From Alviniconcha marisindica (taxonomy: Eukaryota > Mollusca > Gastropoda > Provannidae), in the NCBI GenBank assembly GCA_018857735.1, contig JABMCL010003469.1, positions 1,509,501 through 1,573,500 on the forward strand: 64,000 nucleotides of DNA, read 5' to 3'. Positions 53,601-62,600 of this stretch are shown piece by piece. The translations under genes were made by a program, and so were the position numbers. The notes below the pieces were generated by a model, which made no database searches, was not told where the DNA came from, and was given only the letters and a program-made list of their open reading frames with translations. The stretch's first letter is position 1. Each line of letters starts with the position of its first letter.

Positions 53601-56600
53601 GCATGGATGACAGGTTGTGTGTGTGTTTTCCTGTGACATCCAAAAGCAGCAAAAGTTGCACTCACTCTTACTTGCTCCATTTTCTCTTACAAAACACTTA
53701 CTTGTTTGTTAAATAATAAGTATTATTTATTTTGTTATGAAAAACAAGTACCATGTTGTCTATTTAACATTATGCTATCCACTACAACAAAATTAATGCA
53801 GCAAAAACTGTTCACATGGAAATAGTTATGTCTTTATACTCTACAGTAATAAAAAGTTACTGATTTATCATTTTCATCAAGAAACAAACAGAATTGTACA
53901 TCTTGTTGAAATAGTAATGTACAACATATTTCTTACATCATTTGCTGTTTATGTCAAGAAAGCTTAAATTTGAGGGAAAAAATCATCAAATCTTCCTTGT
54001 CACATATTGTTCTATTAAAGAATAACTGTTTATGTTTCAAAATGTGTTGCTTTTTATTCATTTAAAAATGTTCAAGATTGGCTGTATGTTGAACGTTATG
54101 TATTGCAACAAATCTATGCGTAGCATGCTGATCTGTGTGACACAGAACAACAACAGTTGACTTGGTAATACTCATGTGGATCACATCTTGTAAGATCAGT
54201 TGGGTTTTCACAGTTAACTGCATGATTAGCAGCACAGTGATGTGGGCTTGTTGTAATGTGTAATGTTCGACATCTTGTCACAAATCACACTGAAAGTCAA
54301 ATTTCTCAGGAACGAAGAGCAGCACTGCCTTCTCCCTTCACTGGTGGATGATTTCACATGTGTTCATTCAAAAAATGCATTACTCACTCACATCCTGTCA
54401 ACTTTATTTTCTAGTACCTCTGTCCTCTTTTCTTGCGCACCTTTTGGCACTAAGTCATATACGCATATATCACATGTCGTAGGAATCCAGCCAACGGGCA
54501 AGCCTTGACAAAGCCCTCAAGGGTGAAAATTTGGAATAAATGTTTTTAAAACCAGGATATGTTTGGACTGTTGTTCTATGCTCTCTCTCTATATATACAC
54601 ATATAGATAAATGCAACACATACTGGTCATATAACAAATAAGAAAACAACTACTACACACAAATACTGGATTACACACACACACACACGCCAACAGTGTG
54701 GGAAAGTTCTTCATCATGCAAGTCCTATTTTCTGAAGTCCTGTGATTAAAATTGAACAGAAATATATAATTTATAACCATTCATTTGTTTAAAAAAATTA
54801 AAGGAATAAAAATCTGCGTTTTATTTTTTTGAAACAATGTTTTTATAGATAAAATCTACATCAACCTTTTTCTTCTTTTAGAAATGTTTGCTGGCAAAGT
54901 ACATCAGATTATGTGTGTTGTAACTTGTATGCACTGACTCTATATCAGATTATGTGTGTTGTATGCACTGACTCTAGAAAACATGTAATTTAAAGAATGT
55001 GTAAGTGCTTAGTAGGGCCAGTGTGGGTTACTCGCTCTAAGTATCCATTATTATTATTATTATTACACCCCAGAGTTCCACGTCAAAACTACATTACACT
55101 TACAGCTTACATTACCTTACACTTACTTATGACAAGAATTCTCAGCCATGCTATGCCCTGATTTCCTCATTCAAAAATGACTCAACTATGTCACTGACAT
55201 AATCAAAGAACTACACAACTGACAATGTCACTGACATAATCAGCCATTTCTCTGTTGTTGGATTCTTTTTCTTCAGCTGCTGCATTCAAAGTTGTTGGAT
55301 CCTAACCTGAGACCTCCTCTGAACCGTGACCTTCTTACAGCAGCTTCTGACACACTCATCTCCAACTAGCAGCCTGCTTACGAGGACCCAAACGCTGATC
55401 TCAGAACAACATCCACTGCACAGTGACCTCACAACAGAAACACCTAACTGCAACCTCTAGGCAGTGGCTCCAAGACAGCTACCTCCACCAAGCGACCAGA
55501 AGAGCAGTGACCTCCCAAAATGGATTCCGCTTCAACCTCCAGCACAGCGACCTCACAACAGCAACACCTAACTGCAACCTCTACGCAGTGGCTCCAAGAC
55601 AGCTACCTCCACCAAGCGACCAAGAGAGCAGTGACCTCCCAAAATGGTTTCCGCTTCGACCTCCAGCTCAGCTCCAACACAACACAGTGATCAGCAAAGC
55701 ATTTTACCATCTTCATCACAGTCATCAGCTTCCCAATGGTGTGCAGCTGTCGTTCTCACGATGTCCACACTGCGGCGATCGCGTGATGATGAAGGTCACA
55801 ACAAAGACAGACACGGCTGACTTGAGCTGCAGCATATCATGGGAAGCATGTCAAGCCTCTTTGTAGACTTTGGACAGGAGTACTGATGCTCTGGTGACAG
55901 AACTGGATTCCTCAAGGATGTCATCAGGTGCTTGCCATATGCATGAAGCTCGAGTGAGACGGGTAAACTTCCAGTTCCGGAGTCCTCGTGCCATCAAGAA
56001 GTTGCTCACATCCTTTGACTGCGTGTTCGCCATCTCCATCTCCAATAATCTGGCGGTGTCAGAAACATGGCTGAGAATTCTGTCCTGTTCTTGTCTCTTT
56101 CCTTACTACCCATTCCCTTCTATTCCTTTCCCCCCAAAAGCACATCTCCTTGATGACCGGCTACCTGTCAAATCCGGTTTAGTTCAACTATGCATTGTTT
56201 GATTGTTGTTGGCGTTGATGCGTTAAGAAATCCATGTATTTCAGTTACTCATTACTTGTTCAGTTGCCCATCGCAATTCCCATTAGCAGGCACTGACACT
56301 TTCTCTTTGCTCTGTATTTATGCTGCATTAAAAATAAATTTTAAAAATGCATTAAAACAACAGCAGCTTTTCACCGCTGAGTCTTGGACATGAGTAAAGT
56401 GCACACAGTAATATCACTGTACATCAACCACCTCTGCAGCATGTATGGCAATATTAGTAGTCATGACTCCATTTATCGCAAAGCAAAATGTACTCAAGAT
56501 ACAGGCACTTTAAAAGCTGAAGCAAAATAAACCTCAGTGTAAAATGCATCTGAATTAGCCTGTGTGACCCAGCCATGATTCAAGTTCCCCAACCAGCTGT

Positions 56601-59600
56601 GCATAGCTCAGTGTAAGTTGTCAAACATTTGGCAACGTTCGTCATCCCCTTAAAATATTCAGTACTATACATCATACACTGTTATACAGTAGACAAGAAG
56701 GGGTAGCTTGAATGGGCAGAACACAGGGATGGAGGTCTTCAGCTGGGGAGGGGAAGAAGCCAACAGGCAAAGCAGATGTAGGGTGATGACACTGACAGTC
56801 CACGTGTCTTCTATATCAATGACATTGACAGTCCACATGTCTTCTATGTCTATTGATGACGCCGACAGTCCACGTGTTTTCTATGTCTATCAATGACACT
56901 GACAGTCCATGTGTCTTCTATGTCTATCAAAGACACTGACAGTCCATGTGTCTTCTATGTCTAGTGATGACACTTGACAGTCCATGTGTCTTCTATGTCT
57001 AGTGATGACACTGACAGTCCATGCGTCTTCTATGTCTAGTGATGACACTGACAATCCATGCGTCTTCTATGACTAGTGATGATGCTGACAGTCCACGTGT
57101 CTTCTATATCTAGTGATGACACTGACAGTCCATGTGTCTTCTATGTCTAGTGATGACACTGACAGTCCATGTGTCTTCTATGTCTAGTGATGACACTGAC
57201 AGTCTGCATGTCTTCTATGTCTAGTGATGGCACTGACAGTCCATGTGTCTTCTATGTCTAGCGATGACACTGACAGTCTAAGTGTCTCCAGACGCCTAGT
57301 GATGACAGAGACAGTCTGGAATATACTGACATCTAGTGATGACACTGATAGTCTAAGTGTCTCCTGATGCCTAGTGATGACAGTGGCAGTCTAGGTATCT
57401 ACTGATGTCTAGTGATGACACTGACGGTCTTAAATATCAGAGGCAGATACCCAGCTCCACAGGGAATTCAGAATAGTTTGCACAGCAACTGCAGAACACC
57501 ATGAATGCAGCACACAACAAAAGGCCTTGGACACTACGTAACCTGTGCCCTGATCTAAATCATGCAATCAACACACTGCAACCTGTGCTGTGATCAACAC
57601 ACATGCAACCTGTGCAGTGATCAACACGCTGCAACCTGTGCTGTGATCAACACGCTGCAACCTGTGCTGTGATCAACACGCTGCAACCTGTGCTGTGATC
57701 AACACACTGCAACCTGCGCTGTGATCAACACGCTGCAACCTGTGCTGTGATCAACACGCTGCAACCTGCGCTGTGATCAACACGCTGCAACCTGTGCTGT
57801 GATCAACACGCTGCAACCTGCGCTGTGATCAACACATTGCAACCTGTGCTGTGATCAACACGCTGCAACCTGTGCTGTGATCAACACACTGCAGCCTGTC
57901 TTGTGATCAACACGCTGCAGCCTGTGCAGTGATCAACACATTGCAACCTGTGCTGGATCAACACACTGCAGCCTGTCTTGTGATCAACACACTGCAGCCT
58001 GTCTTGTGATCAACACACTGCAGCCTGTGCTGTGATCAACACACTGCAGCCTGTCTTGTGATCAACACACAGCAGCCTGTCTTGTGATCAACACACTGCA
58101 ACCTGTGCTGTGATCAGCACACTGCAGCCTGTCTTGTGATCAACACGCTGCAGCCTGTGCTGTGATCAACACATTGCAACCTGTGCTGGATCAACACACT
58201 GCAGCCTGTCTTGTGATCAACACACTGCAGCCTGTCTTGTGATCAACACACTGCAACCTGTCTTGTGATCAACACACTGCAGCCTGTCTTGTGATCAACA
58301 CACTGCAACCTGTGCTGTGATCAACACACTGCAACCTGTGCTGTGATCAAAACAACGTGATCTGCAGTGACCAATACATTCAGTGTTGTGATCAAAACAA
58401 TGCCACCTGTGTTGTAACCCCAATCCTTATCCTCAGATAGGTTAGTAAGTAGTTAGTAATTGGGCTTTAATGTCCCATCATCCGCAAGCAACAAGTGTCA
58501 CACAAAGCAAGCCAGGACAGATTGTGCGAGTCGGTGTGTGAGAAATGGAAGGAAAGTTGAAAGAGATGAAAAGTGTTCTGTTACAAGATAACGAACACCC
58601 AGCGATAACAAGCGTCACACAAAAAGCCAGAAAACCTGGCGCCAAAGCCAGCATACCAATCAACAGCCACAAGCCACTTATTTCAGGTTTCCTTGATAAT
58701 TGATAAAATACTGAGAGGTAGGTAGCTTGAACAATTGCTTGATTGAAGCACAGGAGCCTCAAGATCGTCGTTTTCATACAAAACAAAATTAAAAAATCAA
58801 AGCTTCATCAACAGACCCCCAGGCAGCATAAAGAAAGCAACGATTCTTCCAAGCACATGAAACAAAACAGCTCAACCAAAGGCAGAGGTATTATAAGCAT
58901 CCTACATCTCCCCTTTCACTGTTTAACTGTTGTTTAAGTGTTGTTTTGTAGCTTGAAAAAGGAAATTAAATTCACATGTTATGTTTTGTCTTAAGAAACA
59001 GTCTTCTTGTTAAACTTTTACGTGTTTGGATCTTATCTCAAACACTTAAATGGACATCACATTAACATACTCCAGCACCCAGATGCCCAAACTTATCCAG
59101 GTACACCAACCCTACTGTGGGCATCAACTTACAGCGTGTTTGTTTCGTGGATATTTTCAATGGGCCTTACTATCACCCACAGCTGAACTGGTTACTTACA
59201 TCAACCTGGCTGTCCTTTCACATTGCCCACTGGTACCCTCTACTTCAGCCCAGTGCATGCCCTTTCCAACAACATGTGCTGGGGCATGAAAGCCATGCAG
59301 TTAGATTGCAACAACAACAACAAAATGGAACATCATACAAGTCCACAATGACACAAGTTTGGGTTTCAAAAGGTTGAGTGGTTCAGAAGATATGTTCTGG
59401 ACAAGGCTCCGACATACACAGAGATTCCAATACCCCCCCCCCCCCCCCCCCCCATGCTACACACACCCAAACACACACACACAACTTTGTTATGGTGGGT
59501 ATAATTGAGCAGTTGATAAGCTGTCTTATGGACAAAGCTCAGACACACAAACACAGAGATTCCAGCATACCCCACCCCATCCCCCACCTTTGTTATGATG

Positions 59601-62600
59601 GGTATAACACTGGATGAAGCAAGATTTTTGCATACTGACACACAAAGGGTTAACCAGGCATGCGACAGCTGAGCACTTGAGCTCCAGCCGAACAAGCAGC
59701 TGAACACATACCACAACACAACACAAAGCAACACCCAGCTGCTTGCCCGCTGCGACCTAATGCGCATCGCTGCTTCTGCAGAGGGAGGAAGTACCTGAAT
59801 GATTTTGAGAATGGCGTGGCGGTGCTCAGCCTTCTCGGCCCGCACCATCACACGACACACCTCCAGCACGTGGGCCTTGATCTTCATGCCATCCTTCAGG
59901 CGAGCCATGCTCTCCATGTCTTCATCCAGCTGCAATGCCACAATCATCACAGTTTATCGTCGACACAAGTTTTGGGGGGCAACATTTTTTTATATACTTT
60001 AAATTAAAAAATTTACACACAGCGTTCACAAAAACTCTGAATGACAAAATTCCGCACTTCATCCAGACTTGTTCCAGATCAAATCACAAAACAACAGATA
60101 AACAGTCAAAAACAATGAAAAATGAAAGAAAAAGACTTATCTTGTTTTGGTTGATGTTTTACAGCTTGTTCGGTGCTTGGAAGTTTATGCTGGCTTGATA
60201 AAAGGGATTTCCCCAAAAATGTGCATACTGCGTGTCTGTGTTAAAATAAGTAAGCGTTTGTTTGAACCTTTTTGTGTTTGGATCTTGTTTTAGAACGCTA
60301 GCAGTAGCAGTCATTCTGTTTCAGCTTTTTGTTCCAGATCAGAATATAAAGAAGTGTCCACACCAAACTGAAACCTACACTTGTCCTTATTCACCTTTCT
60401 GTATTTGAAAAATGCCACTGGCTCACTGTGTACTGACAAATGGGTGGATTCTAGCATGATTTTTGTTTCCATCATCAATCTTTGTACACCTTCTTTTTCA
60501 TTTAACACTAACAGAAATACTTCCTACTCCAATTTCCTTTACTGGTCATTTGGAAAAAGGTCATCATTTTGAAAATCTTCATACTTTTTCAAGACCGAGG
60601 CAGCCTAAGTCCACTTTCCCATACTTTTTTTTCAAGACCAAGAAAAGGCCATTCAAAACCTTTTACCAAACTTTCAAAACTCTGTATGGACCCTGTACAC
60701 ATTACTGACCAAACCTTTGCAGGTAACCTGGGTCACTTTCATTTGGGTGGAGCAACCGCAGCCACATCCTGTCTGTGATGCAGCTAGTGTTTACATGTCA
60801 CGGTAGGCTGCAGAACACCTCTGAATTCTGTCACAACAACCCTGGAGATTTCCCATCACTATGGATTTCTAGAGGCACATACAATAATGAGCATGATTTA
60901 TCCAAGTCCACTCATCTGGAAACCTTCACAGGGGATCAAGATGTTCAGATCGACCTGACCACATGACACAAGTTATCACCTAGTTTAAAAATGCAAGAGT
61001 TTACTGACCATTTCATCTTCAAACAGCCCCACTTTGCGACGTTCCACTGTCTTGTCTTTCTTCTTCTTCACTGGCAGGTTCTTCTGGCCTCCGATATATC
61101 CTCGGCACTTTTCAGCTCCACAGTAACACTTCTGTGGCTCCCTTTAAGCAGTCATTTGACAACACACGTCAGTGAAGTCAAACAATGAAATATATCGGTA
61201 GTTTTCTGTTTCCAAAGCACAACTTAGAAATGAACTGTGCATCAAGTAGAAGTAGTTCCCTTCATACCATCCAACCCATGGGAAATCTATACAGAAATAG
61301 TTCCCATCATGCAATGAAACCCCTGGAAAATTTGTACAGAAATAGTTCCCATCACAAAATCAAACCCATGGGAAATCCCCACAGAAATAGTTCCCATCAT
61401 ACACTTAAACCCATGGGAAATCCATACAGAAACAGTTCCCATCATACACTCAAACCCATGGGAAATCCACACAGAAACAGTTCCCATCATACACTTAAAG
61501 TAAGTTAAACCCATGGGAAATCCCCACAGAAACAGTTCCCATCATACACTTAAACCCATGGGAAACCCCCACAGAAACAGTTCCCATCATGCACTTAAAC
61601 CCATGGGAAATCCACACAGAAACAGTTCCCATCATACAATCAAACCCATGGGGAATCCACACAGAAATAGTTCCCATCATGCAATGAAACCCATGGAAAA
61701 TTCATACAGAGATAGTTCCCATCATGAAATCAAACCCATGGGAAATCCCCACAGAAATAGTTCCCACCATACACTTTTACCCATGGGAAATCCATACAGA
61801 AATAGTTCCCATTATACACTCAAATCCATGGAAAATCCATACATAAATAGTTCCCATCATAATCTCAAAGCCATGGAAAATCTATATGGAAATAGTTCCC
61901 ATCATACAATCAAACCCATGGGAAATCCATACAGAAATAGTTCCCATCATGAAATCAAACCCATGGGAAACCCCCACAAAAACAGTTCCCATCATACACT
62001 TAAACCCACAGGAAATCCATACAGAAACAGTTTCCACCATGCAATCAAACCCATGGAAAATCCACACAGAAACAGTTTCCACCATGTAATCAAACCCATG
62101 GGAAATCCATACAAAAATAGTTCCCGTCATAACATCAAACCCATGGAAAATCCATACAGAAACAGTTTCCACCATGCAATCAAACCCATGGAAAATCCAC
62201 ACAGAAACAGTTTCCACCATGCAATCAAACCCATGGGAAATCCATACAAAAATAGTTCCCGTCATAAAATCAAACCCATGGAAAATCCATACAGAAACAG
62301 TTCCCACAATGCAATCAAACCCATGGGAAATCCATACACGAAAATAGTTCCCATCATACAATCAAACCTGTGGAAAATTCATACCGAAGGTTGCCTGTCA
62401 TGCAATCAAACCCATAGAGAATCCCTACACTCTGCAGGTTAGTCCCATGAAAGCCAACTGCATTTTAATATTGTGCACCACTGGGTGAAAGGACTGCATT
62501 TCAATCGCCTTTACTACAGTTAAACCTGCCCAGCATTCTTGGCATTTTCCCCTTCAACAGCATTAAACTTGGCCATCACTGCCCAGTAATTATTAACCCC

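Noticed and set aside
55421..56202. A nested functional gene
   Set aside because: Tandem copies are read in different frames and no splice-consistent model emerges; kept only as a low-confidence pseudogene-like feature.
61250..62442. 309-codon frame with PMGNPHRNSSHHTLK repeats
   Set aside because: 45-bp intronic minisatellite within SETD2, open on both strands.
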